Both the position numbers and the translations under genes were made by a program. This document shows, in pieces, positions 1 through 8,540 of a stretch of 14,323 nucleotides of DNA. The stretch is taken from NCBI GenBank assembly GCA_964650975.1, contig CAZYWA010000170.1, positions 1 to 14,323 of the forward strand, read 5' to 3'. The stretch comes from CAZYWA01 sp964650975 [NCBI: uncultured bacterium]. Its GTDB lineage: Bacteria > JADJOY01. The notes below the pieces were generated by a model, which saw only the letters and a list, made by a program, of their open reading frames with translations, had not been told where the DNA came from and ran no database searches. The first letter of the stretch is position 1. The number at the start of each line of letters is the position of its first letter.

Positions 1-2952
1 CGGCCCGTCGAGCAGGCCGGCCTTCGGGTTGGGGGTCTCCACGTGCAGCGTCGGCGGCAGCACCCGGTGATAGAGGGCCAGCGCACCCTTGATGAGACCG
101 GCGACGCCGGCCGCCGACTTGGCGTGCCCGATCATCGACTTGACGCTGCCCAGGCCGACGCTCTGCGGCCGCGCGTTGGCGCGCTCGAGCAGCGATCCGA
201 GCGCCTGGCACTCGGTGGGGTCGCCGAGCCCCGTGCCGGTGCCGTGCGCCTCGACCAGTCCGAGCGAAGCCGGCGACACGCGGGCCTGAGCGTAGGCGCG
301 CTCGAGCGTCACCATCTGCCCTTCGAGGCGCGGTGCCGTGAGTCCCTTGTGACGGCCGTCGGAGGCACCTTGCGCGCCGCGGATCACGGCGTAGATCCGG
401 TCGCCGTCGCGCTCCGCGTCGGCGCGACGCTTGAGGATCACGGTGGCCAGGCCCTCCGCGATCGCGATGCCGTCGGCCGAAGCGTCGAAGGCGCGCGAGC
501 GTCCGCGGGGCGAGAGCGCCGTGGTCTTCGAGAAGCAGGTGTAGGCGAACGCTTCGTTGACCACGTCGACGCCGCCCGCCACCGCCAGGTCGGCGGTGCC
601 GTCGGTCAGCTCCTGGCATCCCAGATAGACGGCGGCGAGAGACGACGCGCACGCGGCGTCGACCGTGAAGTTGACCCCGCCGAAATCGAATCGATTGGTG
701 ACCCGGCCCGTGAGCACGTTGAGCAGCACGCCGGGGAAGCTGTCCTCGGTCCACTCGGGAAGCTGCTTCAGGAGCTCGTCCGGAACCTTGTCCAGGAACT
801 CGGGCAGCATGGCGCGGAACGCGTAGTGGATGCCCAGGCTCCCCATGCCGCCGCCCGCGCCCAGGATCACGCAGGTTCGAGCCCGGGGCGGCTGGTAGCC
901 GGCGCCGTAGCCGGCGTCGCGCATCGCCTGATCGACCAGCTCGAGGGTCAGGAGCTGGATCGGCTCGACGCTGCGGATCGAGGCCGGCGGGATTCCGTAC
1001 TTGAGCGGGTCGAACGGGATGTCGCCCAAGAACCCGCCCCACTTGCTGTAGATCTTGTCGCGGGCGGCCTTGTCCGGATCGAACCAGCGCGCGGCGTCGA
1101 AGCGGTCGTGCGGGATCTCGGTGATCGAATCGACCGCGCCCAGGATGTTGCGCCAGTACGTGGCGAGGTCGTTGGCGCCGGGAAGGAAGCACGACATGCC
1201 GACGATCGCCACGTCGAGCGGCGGCGGCACGGGCGCCGTTTCCTCGACCACCACCACCGAGGTCTCGCGCAACCCCAGCAGATGCCGGCTGGCGGCGGTG
1301 CAGAGCTCGCCAGCGGGCGTATCGACGCCGCGTGTCAGCAGGCCGACGTGAATGCCCAGCTCCACCAGCGGCTCCGCGACCACCTGCAGCGCCGCGGCGC
1401 GGGCTGCGTCGGCCGCGCCGGCGTCGAGCAGCACCTGGACGTGGGCGAATTCGGCGGCGCCGAGGCCGCTCGACGACATCCGCCGCACCAGATCGTCCCA
1501 CAGGCCGAGGCTCGGAGCGGCGCTCGGCGCACCGATCGGCTGGCTCGGGAAGAGCAACCGGCGAACACCCGCCGCGAGCGCCGCCACCAGCGCCTCCTCG
1601 GTGGTGATCGTCAGAAACGCGCGGGTGCCGTGGTGCTCCCAGGCCGCGAGATCGTCGACCGCGCTCTCGGGCACGAACGCGAGCGGCGGCTTGACCGCCT
1701 CGATCGACGGGAGCCAGCGGGAGCTTTCGAGCGCGCTGGCGGCGCTGGTCAGATCCACGCACCAGGTTCGTCCCGCGAGCTGCCGGCCGACCTGATCGAG
1801 CGCGGCGCGGGTGGCCTCGGTGGGCGGAGCCGTGAGCGGAATCACCGGCACGGCGCCACGATTGAGCGCGGCGACCGCGTAGGAGACCCAATCCTGACCC
1901 TGGGCCTCGGGCGCCTGAAACACCGGATGCGAGACACCGAGCGAGGGTGCGAGCCCGCCACCTTGCACCAGGAACGGCTGCACGGCCGCGCCGGTCGAGG
2001 CTTCGGCGCACAGCTCACGCGTCCAGGTGAGCGCACGCGCCACCGTGGGTGCTTTCGCGCGCCACGCCACGGCGAGCGCCGCGTCGGCCGCGATCGGCCA
2101 GGGGTAGCGCTTCTCGCCGGTGGACCAGCCCTGCAGTGCTTCCTCGAGGACGACGGTGCGGGCCGCGCGATTGGCGGCCGACGCGATTCCCGCGGTGGCG
2201 AGCCGGTCGCGAAGCCGATCGGCCGTCCGCGCCGCGCAGCGGAAGAACGATCCGCCACCCAGAGCCACGATGTCGGTATCGATCCCGCCTTCGTGCTCGA
2301 TGCGGTGGCGCAGCGCACGCGGCAACGGTGACTCTCGGGTCAGCACCAGCTGCCAATCCAGGACCAGCCCGTGCGCCCCCGCGACCAGGTAAGCCCCGGC
2401 GCTCGCCGGTCCCACACCGCCCCAGACGTAGACCGGACGGGGCTGCGCGCTGCGCACTCGCTCGAGCAACGCGAGGCCGGTCTCGGCTCCGATCCAGCCG
2501 CCCGACTCGCAGCCCTTCGCGATCAGAAAATCGAATGGAAGCCCGATCGCCACGTCCAAATCGTCGGGCGACGAAACGATGACTCCCACCTGCGCCGCCA
2601 CTTCGCGACAGCGCGGGAGGATCTGCAGCATGGATTCTTGCGACTCGGGCGTCAGTAAGATGACATCGCAGGATCCCAGCCGCTCGAGCACCGCACGCTC
2701 GAGCGCGCCGTCACGGCCGTGGAGGAGCACCCCGTAGCGTTCGCTGGCGAAGGTGGCCAATCGGTCCACGACTCCGAGCGCACACTCGATGTTCCCCAGG
2801 AAAGTTAAATCCAGGATTCCGATCGCTCCGGCGCGAGCCGCCGCGATCGGAATACTCGGATCCCACGTGGCGCCCGGCGAAATCGCCAGCGTCACGAATG
2901 GATGAGGCTGTCCTCCAGGGACACCTGGTCCCCGCAGCAGATCCTGCCTCAT
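1..2952 (-). CDS. PUFA/hgl-like type I polyketide synthase, NMO-NMO-KS N-terminal part (partial)
   Basis: This gene encodes the first 984 residues of a multidomain synthase and runs off the left edge. Residues about 12-270 look like a nitronate monooxygenase/PfaD-like TIM barrel: GAIGILDL early, then GCESGGWIG at 147-155. The family's usual GGH motif is here GGW. Residues about 330-560 resemble a second, degenerate copy around His342. A ketosynthase begins near VAIVGMS (581-587). Its triad is intact: Cys768 in DAACASS, His903 in HGTGTG and His943 in GHAKSAAG. The ketosynthase should condense acyl-ACP units in the cytoplasm; the NMO-like domains may act as flavin enoyl reductases or be structural (inference). 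The start at 2952 has a GAGGAA ribosome site 8 nt upstream. It is divergent from the exporter-like gene at 3336. Acyltransferase, ACP and reductive domains would lie outside the window. The KS call is firm; the NMO calls are moderate. Confidence 0.9.
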   Translation of the reverse strand, partial: MRQDLLRGPGVPGGQPHPFVTLAISPGATWDPSIPIAAARAGAIGILDLTFLGNIECALGVVDRLATFASERYGVLLHGRDGALERAVLERLGSCDVILLTPESQESMLQILPRCREVAAQVGVIVSSPDDLDVAIGLPFDFLIAKGCESGGWIGAETGLALLERVRSAQPRPVYVWGGVGPASAGAYLVAGAHGLVLDWQLVLTRESPLPRALRHRIEHEGGIDTDIVALGGGSFFRCAARTADRLRDRLATAGIASAANRAARTVVLEEALQGWSTGEKRYPWPIAADAALAVAWRAKAPTVARALTWTRELCAEASTGAAVQPFLVQGGGLAPSLGVSHPVFQAPEAQGQDWVSYAVAALNRGAVPVIPLTAPPTEATRAALDQVGRQLAGRTWCVDLTSAASALESSRWLPSIEAVKPPLAFVPESAVDDLAAWEHHGTRAFLTITTEEALVAALAAGVRRLLFPSQPIGAPSAAPSLGLWDDLVRRMSSSGLGAAEFAHVQVLLDAGAADAARAAALQVVAEPLVELGIHVGLLTRGVDTPAGELCTAASRHLLGLRETSVVVVEETAPVPPPLDVAIVGMSCFLPGANDLATYWRNILGAVDSITEIPHDRFDAARWFDPDKAARDKIYSKWGGFLGDIPFDPLKYGIPPASIRSVEPIQLLTLELVDQAMRDAGYGAGYQPPRARTCVILGAGGGMGSLGIHYAFRAMLPEFLDKVPDELLKQLPEWTEDSFPGVLLNVLTGRVTNRFDFGGVNFTVDAACASSLAAVYLGCQELTDGTADLAVAGGVDVVNEAFAYTCFSKTTALSPRGRSRAFDASADGIAIAEGLATVILKRRADAERDGDRIYAVIRGAQGASDGRHKGLTAPRLEGQMVTLERAYAQARVSPASLGLVEAHGTGTGLGDPTECQALGSLLERANARPQSVGLGSVKSMIGHAKSAAGVAGLIKGALALYHRVLPPTLHVETPNPKAGLLDGP

Positions 2953-2960
2953 GTATTCAT

Positions 2961-2966
2961 TTCCTC
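2961..2966 (-). promoter_or_regulatory. Ribosome binding site of the PKS gene
   Basis: GAGGAA on the minus strand lies 8 nt before the ATG at 2952. An earlier out-of-frame ATG (2960) sits directly against this site and is too close to be used, so the site supports 2952 as the start. Confidence 0.65.
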
Positions 2967-2985
2967 GGTCCGGGCGTAGCGTAAA

Positions 2986-3015
2986 AGCATAGCAATCCGT
3001 CGTCGGTTACCGCAA
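2986..3015 (-). promoter_or_regulatory. Candidate sigma-70-like promoter for the PKS gene
   Basis: On the minus strand TTGCGG (3015-3010) and TATGCT (2991-2986) are separated by 18 nt. They would place the transcript start near 2979, about 27 nt before the PKS ATG. An inverted repeat CGGTT-N5-AACCG (3004-3018) overlaps the -35 hexamer and could be an operator half-site pair. The hexamers are imperfect and promoter consensus in this organism is unknown, so this is a suggestion only. Confidence 0.3.
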
Positions 3016-3315
3016 CCGCTGCGGGCCGGTTTCCGAGCCTCGAGCGCGACGAAAATCCTCGTTGTGACCGTCGGTCGATGCGCCGTCTGGAGCGCTGCGC
3101 GTCGTCCCGCCATTTGCAGTGAATCCGTATGGAACTCGGCGTCTTCCACGGTCGGTTGCGTCAGGTGATCCAGCAGCCTAGCAAGCTCCGTTCCCTTCTG
3201 GTTGTCTCGCTTTGTCATTTTTCGTCGCGCCCGACACGCAGCGCGTCATGATGCGCGCTGCGACGCCCACGGGCAAACCCGCGGGCCCCGTTCGGGTGGC
3301 GCGGCTCTTGCCACG

Positions 3316-3329
3316 GCGGTGGCCACCGC
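3316..3329. repeat. Perfect 14-bp palindrome GCGGTGGCCACCGC
   Basis: The sequence GCGGTGGCCACCGC equals its own reverse complement. It ends 6 nt before the ATG at 3336 and 72 nt before the alternative ATG at 3402. It could be an operator for the divergent PKS/export pair or a hairpin that hides the ribosome site of the first ATG. In such GC-rich DNA a 14-bp palindrome may also occur by chance. Confidence 0.35.
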
Positions 3330-3335
3330 AGGAAC

Positions 3336-5702
3336 ATGGTTTGTTCGCCTGCCGCGGCGCGGACCTCATTCCCGGCGACGCTCACTCTCCCCCTCCCGAT
3401 CATGTACCCGGCTCGTCGGCCCGACCTCGAGATCCTGCGCACCGGCCCGAGTGCCTTCCTCGTCGTCGAGCCCTCGTCCGGTACCTCGTACACGTGCGGC
3501 ACCGGCGAGCGGGTGCTGCTCGACCTCGTGGACGGCTCACGCCAGCCGGCGGAGATCGCCAAGGCCTACCGGGAGCGCGTCGGCGCGCCGATCTCCGACC
3601 GTGAGGTGGTCGAGTTCGTCGAGCAGCTCGCGACACTCGGGTTCCTGGTCGAGGCACCGGCGGAGGATAGCCCCGTCGCCGTACCGGCCGCCGCCGACAC
3701 CCAGACGCCGGACCCGGCCGAAGCTCCGGCCGGCGCCGGTTTCGTGAACACGCTCTTCGATCTGCTCGCGGTGGCCTTCGGCTGGGTGTTCCACCCGTTC
3801 TGGATCGTGCCGATCCTGGGCGGCGCGTGGCTCGGGGTCGAGGTGCTGTGGAACGGATTCGACCGCTACGAGAACGAGTTCGGCGTTCTCACGCGGCAAT
3901 TGCCTATCTTCATCCTGGCGCTCTTCTCGCTGGCGCAGACCGTGATCTTCATGAATCTGCCGCGAGAGCTGGCCCTGGGCGTCGCGTGCCGCCTCTACGG
4001 CGGCCGCGTGCGCCGCTTTCATCTCTACTGGGTCGCGGACCTGATTCCGTTCGTGAACTGCGACACCGGCGACTCCGTCTACCGGATGAAGGGCCGCGCG
4101 CGGTGGACGGTGCTCAGCGCGGGGCTCTGGTGTCAGATCGCGATCTTCGCGGTGGCGGCGATCGGCTGGGGGCTGATGCGCCCCCATTCCGACCTGAGCA
4201 CGTTCTGGCTGCTCTTGGTGCCACCGTGCGTGGTGGGACTGGCGCTGCACGCGATCATCTTCCTGCGTTACGACGGCTACCGGCTGCTCTCGGCCTGGCT
4301 CAAGGACGGCCGGATCCGGGAGCGCGCGATCGCGGAGACCAAGGCGTGGTTCGGCCGGCGCCCCTCGCCCGAGGCATTGACCGACCGAGAACGCTTCTGG
4401 CTGCGGCTTTACGGCGTTGGTTACTACGTCTTCGTGGTGCTGGCTCAGCTCCTGCTCGTGGTGGGCGGGGGCTACTGGCTCGAATCACGGTTCGGCCCCA
4501 GCGGCCTGGCGTTCGGGCTGGCGGTGTACCTTTGGGCCTTTCGCAAGGAGGTTGGCGCGATCATGGCGGAGAACACGGGTTATTCCTGGGCGGTCCGGCG
4601 CGGCGGATCGAAGCTGGTCAAATGGGTCACGCGCATCGGGCTCGCCATCGTCGTGATCGTGGTGCTGTGCCTGCCCTACAACCGCGAGGTCGAAGGCGAA
4701 TGCCACGTGGCGGCCGCCGCCGAGGTCGGGTTGCGTGCGAAAGTGCAGGACGAAGTCACCGAGGTCGCCGTGGTACCGGCCCAGGAGATCGAGAAGGGCC
4801 AGCTGGTCGCGAGGCAAAGCGGCCGTGACATCACGATGCAGCTGGCGACGGCCCAGGCGGAGCTCAAGAAGGAGCAGGCCGATCTCGACAAACTGCTGAA
4901 CGGTGTCCGCCCCGAGGAGGTGGCCATCGCCGAGCACGAGGTCGAGCTGGCCAAGACCGAGCTCTCGTTCGCCGAGGACGAGCTCAAGCGCGAACAGGCG
5001 CTGCTCGCCGGAAAGGCCTCGACCGAGGAGAAGGTGGAAGCCGCGCGCCGCAAGCGCGACGCGAACCGCGACCGGCTCAACATCAAGCAGCAAGATTTGC
5101 TCAAGATGCGAAACGGTGCGCGCGCCGAGGAGATCACGGCGCACGAGGCCGAGGTCGAGCAGCTCAAGGCCAAGGTTGCCTACTACACCGAGCAGGTGAA
5201 GCTGCTCGAGATCCGCTCGCCGATCGCCGGCCGCGTGATGACCTCCGACGTGCAGGAGCGAGTGGGACAGGTCGCGGACAAGGGCGACCTGATCGCGGTG
5301 ATCCAGGACGACCGCCACCTGCAGGTCGAGGTGGCCGCCGAGGAGGCCGCGGTTCCCGAGGTGAAGGAAGGTCAGACGGTGCACGTCCGGCTGCGCGGCC
5401 ACCAGGGCCGGCTCATCACCGGCAAGGTCGCTCACATCATCCGCAGCGCCGAGCCCCAGAGCGAATTCGACATCGACGCCTACCGCACCGACCGCGAGAG
5501 CCACATGCAGGAGTCGATGAAGCAGGGCGACGACACCTATCAGATCCGCGTGGTCGTCGACATCGATCACACCGACGAGCCGCTGTCGCCGGGCATGACC
5601 GGCTACGCGCGCATCGTGATCGGCGACGACACCTTCGGCGTCGCGCTGATGCGGCCGATCCTGCGCTACTTCCGCACCGAGGTGTGGTCCTGGCTACCGT
5701 GA
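3336..5702 (+). CDS. PqqD-like / M50-like pseudoprotease / HlyD-type periplasmic adaptor fusion
   Basis: This 788-residue protein has three parts. Residues about 25-105 form a PqqD-like winged-helix domain (LLDLVDGSRQPAEIAKAY), after which a Pro/Ala-rich linker follows. Residues about 140-450 hold about seven membrane segments with an M50/site-2-protease-like pattern. Where HExxH is expected there is RELAL (210-214), followed by GVACRLYGGRV, so both zinc histidines are gone while Glu211 and the later DGY (313-315) remain. After the last membrane helix, residues 452-770 form an HlyD adaptor: half-lipoyl motif, long coiled coil (about 498-625), second half-lipoyl motif (LEIRSPIAGRV) and beta-barrel. 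The adaptor should bridge an inner-membrane pump and TolC. No strong ribosome site precedes the ATG at 3336. Homology begins just after the in-frame ATG at 3402, which is an equally good start (766 residues). Substrate and partner pump are unknown. Confidence 0.88.
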   Translation: MVCSPAAARTSFPATLTLPLPIMYPARRPDLEILRTGPSAFLVVEPSSGTSYTCGTGERVLLDLVDGSRQPAEIAKAYRERVGAPISDREVVEFVEQLATLGFLVEAPAEDSPVAVPAAADTQTPDPAEAPAGAGFVNTLFDLLAVAFGWVFHPFWIVPILGGAWLGVEVLWNGFDRYENEFGVLTRQLPIFILALFSLAQTVIFMNLPRELALGVACRLYGGRVRRFHLYWVADLIPFVNCDTGDSVYRMKGRARWTVLSAGLWCQIAIFAVAAIGWGLMRPHSDLSTFWLLLVPPCVVGLALHAIIFLRYDGYRLLSAWLKDGRIRERAIAETKAWFGRRPSPEALTDRERFWLRLYGVGYYVFVVLAQLLLVVGGGYWLESRFGPSGLAFGLAVYLWAFRKEVGAIMAENTGYSWAVRRGGSKLVKWVTRIGLAIVVIVVLCLPYNREVEGECHVAAAAEVGLRAKVQDEVTEVAVVPAQEIEKGQLVARQSGRDITMQLATAQAELKKEQADLDKLLNGVRPEEVAIAEHEVELAKTELSFAEDELKREQALLAGKASTEEKVEAARRKRDANRDRLNIKQQDLLKMRNGARAEEITAHEAEVEQLKAKVAYYTEQVKLLEIRSPIAGRVMTSDVQERVGQVADKGDLIAVIQDDRHLQVEVAAEEAAVPEVKEGQTVHVRLRGHQGRLITGKVAHIIRSAEPQSEFDIDAYRTDRESHMQESMKQGDDTYQIRVVVDIDHTDEPLSPGMTGYARIVIGDDTFGVALMRPILRYFRTEVWSWLP

Positions 5703-7220
5703 AGCGCGCCCGGCGGGACCGCCGATGGCGCGGGCCAGCTCGAACTGAGAACGGTCGTAGCTCGCCAGCGAGTCGGTGAGAGCGCTCTGCGCCTTGGTCA
5801 GGTCGAGCTCGGCGCGTAGCACCTCTTCTTGCACCGCGGCGCCCTCGCGGTAGCGGACCTGAGTGAGATCGTAAAATTCGGCGTCGGCCTGGACCTCGCG
5901 CACCGCCGAGAGCATCGAGCCGGACGCGGCCTGGGCGCTGCGGAACGCCTGCACGACCTCGGACGCCACCTGCCGCGTGATTTGCGTCTCGGCGACTTCC
6001 GCCTTGCGCCGCGCGGACCGCGCCTTGTCGAGCTGCGACAGATTGCCAGGCTCCAGCGACCACTCGGCCCCGGCGGTGTAGATCTCGCGATCCGCCAGAT
6101 CCTGGTAGTTGGGCCCGAACCCGTTGTACTCGGCGGAGAGCTTGACCTGCGGGATCAGCCAGCGATTCTCCCAGTAGCCCTCTTGCTCGCGCGCCGCGGC
6201 CAGCGTCCGTGAGGCCTCGGCCACCTCGGGACGGTTCTGGGCGGCGCGCCGGATCAGGCCGTCGAGATCGACCAGCGGGATCAGCTCCACCGCCACGATC
6301 GCGGTCTCGGCGGGCACCAGCTCGGACGCGGGCGGCAGACCGAGCTCCTGGACCAGCTTCGCGGAGCTGACCGATACCTGGCGGCGCGCCTCGAGGACCG
6401 CTCGTTCCGACTCGGCGAGCTTGGCCTGCGCGCGCAACAGGTCGACCTCGAGCCCCGCTCCGGTGGACACGCGCGTGAGCTCGAGATCGACGAGCTCGTG
6501 GGCGTGACGCACCGAGCTCTCGGCGATCCAGAGCTGCGCGCACGCCTCGACCAGGTCGAAGTAATCGGTGGCCGCCGTGCGCAGGCTGTCGTGACCGCTG
6601 GCGCGCAGCGCCTCCTGCTCGGCTCCCAGCTGCTCCTCGGCCGCTTGCAGCGTGAAGAGCGCCGTGTCGAGGTCGTAGACCAGCTCCGCCTTCGGCCCCA
6701 CCGCTGTGTTCTGGTAATGGGTGTCGAAGAACACCCCGGCCGTCCCCTGCGTGGCTCCGTTTTGAACCACGAACTTGGTTTGAGCCGAAAGGTTCGGCAG
6801 CAGCGAGTCGCGCACCACGCGTCGCTGAGCCTCCGCCGACGCCACGTCCTCCTGGGCGAGCCGGATGTCGAGGCCTTCGCTGGCCACGGTCGCCAGCAAG
6901 CTCGCGAGGGTGATCGAACGCGCCTCGCTGAGATCGGCGGCGAGCGGCATCGCCACGTCGCCGATCCCCTTGACCGCGGACGGCACCCCGCCCTCGAAGG
7001 AGGGAGCCCGAACCTGCACCGCCACGCCGGGCACGCCCGGCGTAGGCGGCGTGGCCACAGCCGGCGCCGTCGCCGCGGCCGGCGGCGGGCGAGCAGCCGG
7101 GATCCACGGCGATGCGTCGGGCGGCGTGAGATCGACCGGCTCCACGAACATGCAGCCCGCCAATCCCAGCAGCGCAACCCACGCCCACGCCGAGCGCGCG
7201 AGCTCCCGCGTTCCGGCCAC
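5694..7220 (-). CDS. TolC-family outer-membrane efflux lipoprotein
   Basis: The protein belongs to the TolC/outer membrane factor family and forms the outer-membrane channel of tripartite exporters. The GTG at 7220 is chosen because a perfect AGGAGG sits 6 nt upstream (7232-7227) and the product then begins with a compact lipoprotein signal: hydrophobic residues 12-21 and lipobox LAGC with Cys23. The ATG at 7250 would add ten residues and lacks such a site. The mature protein (508 residues in all) starts with a Pro/Ala-rich stretch and then shows the two long helical repeats of the family, for example ITLASLLATVASEGLDIRLA and its counterpart LIRRAAQNRPEVAEASR. It lies 60 nt behind the GT4 gene, probably in one operon, and overlaps the adaptor gene tail to tail by 9 nt. 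Partnership with that adaptor is inferred from position. Confidence 0.9.
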   Translation of the reverse strand: MAGTRELARSAWAWVALLGLAGCMFVEPVDLTPPDASPWIPAARPPPAAATAPAVATPPTPGVPGVAVQVRAPSFEGGVPSAVKGIGDVAMPLAADLSEARSITLASLLATVASEGLDIRLAQEDVASAEAQRRVVRDSLLPNLSAQTKFVVQNGATQGTAGVFFDTHYQNTAVGPKAELVYDLDTALFTLQAAEEQLGAEQEALRASGHDSLRTAATDYFDLVEACAQLWIAESSVRHAHELVDLELTRVSTGAGLEVDLLRAQAKLAESERAVLEARRQVSVSSAKLVQELGLPPASELVPAETAIVAVELIPLVDLDGLIRRAAQNRPEVAEASRTLAAAREQEGYWENRWLIPQVKLSAEYNGFGPNYQDLADREIYTAGAEWSLEPGNLSQLDKARSARRKAEVAETQITRQVASEVVQAFRSAQAASGSMLSAVREVQADAEFYDLTQVRYREGAAVQEEVLRAELDLTKAQSALTDSLASYDRSQFELARAIGGPAGRASR

Positions 7221-7226
7221 CGAGTC

Positions 7227-7232
7227 CCTCCT
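7227..7232 (-). promoter_or_regulatory. Ribosome binding site that fixes the TolC start
   Basis: AGGAGG on the minus strand is followed by 6 nt and GTG at 7220. It falls inside the longer ATG-started reading frame, which argues for the GTG start and shows that this organism uses strong Shine-Dalgarno sites. Confidence 0.75.
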
Positions 7233-7280
7233 CACCGTCGTCGAGCCCATGGAAGCGCGTCGAGAGTACGGATGTGCGCT

Positions 7281-8540
7281 TCAGTTGTCCAGCGTGCGCG
7301 AGGCACTTTCGCGTGCCCGAGCGAGCGCGGCGAGCAGCTCCGCGGCCACTTTCGGCCAGTCGAAGCGCGCCGCCACGACCTCGCGCGCCGCCCGTCCCAG
7401 GGCACGACCACGATCGGGAAGCGTCAGGACCGAGACGATGGCCAGCGCGAGTGCCTGCCGATTTCCTGGCGGCACCAGGAGACCGCTCACCCCGTGGGTG
7501 ATCTTCTCGGGGATCCCGCCGGCCGCGCTCGCGACGATCGGCAACGCGTGCGCCATCGCCTCCTGGGTCACGATCGACGTGCCCTCGAAGAGGGTTGGAT
7601 GCACGAACAGATCCGCCGCGGCGTAGAGGCCGTGCAACTCAGCGTCACCGACTCCCCCCACGAGCTGCACGGCACCGGCGAGACCGTGCGCCGCGACCGC
7701 GACCGAGAGACGATCCTGCTGGCTGCCCTGGCCCACGATCGCCCATCGCCAGCCGGACGGCAGTCGATCCCGGACCGTGGCGAACGCGTCGATCGCGACG
7801 TCGAGCCCCTTGTTCCGCTCGAGCCGCGCGACGCTCACGATCAGCGGGGCGCCGTCGCGCACGGTCAAGCGTTCGCGCCATCGCGCGCGCAGCGCATCGT
7901 CGCGCAGGCGCTCGATACCCGCGAGGTCGATGGGAGTCGGGACTACCGCCCACGTCCGAGCGGAGAACCCGAGGAGACGCCGAGACTCGTCACGCGCCGC
8001 CAGATCGGTGACCACCACGGCCGCCGCGGCTCGCGCCGTGCGGCGAATGCCCGCCCGAAATGGGGCGTAGAGCAGGTGTTTCCGGGGATCGGTGTTCTTG
8101 AATTCCTCCATGCCGTGGTTGTTGCTCACCAGCGCGGGCCCGTCCCAGCCGCTCGCCGCCGCTCGCCGCGCGACTCCCCAGCCGCCCAATCCCTGAGCGT
8201 AGACGACGTCGAAGGGCCGCTCTCCGCCGCTCGCGAGCACCTGCCGTGCGGCTCGCTCCGAGAACGCGAAGTAGTTGGTGATCCGGTCGAGGATCACCGT
8301 GCCCGGCCAGCGTCCCAGGATCGGCAGCCTGGGAGACGCGACGAAGCGGACCGAGAAGGCGCCGCTTCGCGCAGCTCTGCGCTCGGCGCCCTCGCCGGTC
8401 GCGGCGCGCGGAGGCTCGCAGAACACCGTGACCTCGGCGCCACGCGATGCCAGGTGAACCGCTGCTTCGTGCGCGTAGCGCTGCATCCCTCCCTGGAAAT
8501 GGAAAGGGAGCACGTAGCGTGAGATGAGCGCGATCCGCAC
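7281..8540 (-). CDS. GT4-family glycosyltransferase
   Basis: This 419-residue protein is a GT-B fold glycosyltransferase of family GT4, expected to move a sugar from a nucleotide-sugar donor to a lipid or glycan at the cytoplasmic face. The start is the GTG at 8540, with GGAG 4 nt upstream, because the N-terminal Rossmann strand VRIALISRYVLP and the acceptor-loop GGMQRYAHE begin right there. Upstream residues of the longer frame look non-coding. The C-terminal half has the nucleotide-sugar signature: SVARLERNKGLDVAIDAF, then FEGTSIVTQEAM with the EX7E pair Glu319 and Glu327, then GGIPEKI and GLLVPPGN. It is the first gene of a probable two-gene unit with the TolC gene. Acceptor and sugar cannot be read from the sequence. 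Confidence 0.9.
   Translation of the reverse strand: MRIALISRYVLPFHFQGGMQRYAHEAAVHLASRGAEVTVFCEPPRAATGEGAERRAARSGAFSVRFVASPRLPILGRWPGTVILDRITNYFAFSERAARQVLASGGERPFDVVYAQGLGGWGVARRAAASGWDGPALVSNNHGMEEFKNTDPRKHLLYAPFRAGIRRTARAAAAVVVTDLAARDESRRLLGFSARTWAVVPTPIDLAGIERLRDDALRARWRERLTVRDGAPLIVSVARLERNKGLDVAIDAFATVRDRLPSGWRWAIVGQGSQQDRLSVAVAAHGLAGAVQLVGGVGDAELHGLYAAADLFVHPTLFEGTSIVTQEAMAHALPIVASAAGGIPEKITHGVSGLLVPPGNRQALALAIVSVLTLPDRGRALGRAAREVVAARFDWPKVAAELLAALARARESASRTLDN

Larger units (their letters stand above)
2953..3335. other. Divergent intergenic region between PKS and adaptor fusion gene
   Basis: These 383 nt hold no convincing gene and are visibly less GC-rich than the flanking genes in their left half. 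They contain the candidate PKS promoter, an inverted repeat at 3004-3018 and a 7-bp-arm inverted repeat at 3239-3260 (arms CAGCGCG/CGCGCTG, 8-nt centre). A perfect 14-bp palindrome lies at 3316-3329. The motif GTCGGT recurs near 3002, 3069 and 3151, in loosely similar surroundings. It presumably carries both divergent promoters; I could not identify a convincing plus-strand one. Confidence 0.6.

Noticed and set aside
43-2331. Open frame of 762 codons on the plus strand
   Set aside because: It is the antisense of the PKS gene. The translation is Arg-rich with no family motif, while the opposite strand gives a full KS triad.
2949-3218. 89-residue minus-strand frame ending in ATGA over the PKS start
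   Set aside because: The overlap looks like translational coupling, but the frame has no ribosome site, no recognisable motif, and the likely PKS promoter lies inside it.
5437-7188. 583-codon minus-strand frame across the TolC gene
   Set aside because: It is a frame-shifted shadow of the TolC gene, Gly/Arg-rich, and extends into the antisense of the adaptor.
6498-8522. 674-codon plus-strand frame
   Set aside because: It is the antisense of the TolC and GT4 genes, both of which have clear family motifs and start signals; the translation is Arg/His-rich without motifs.
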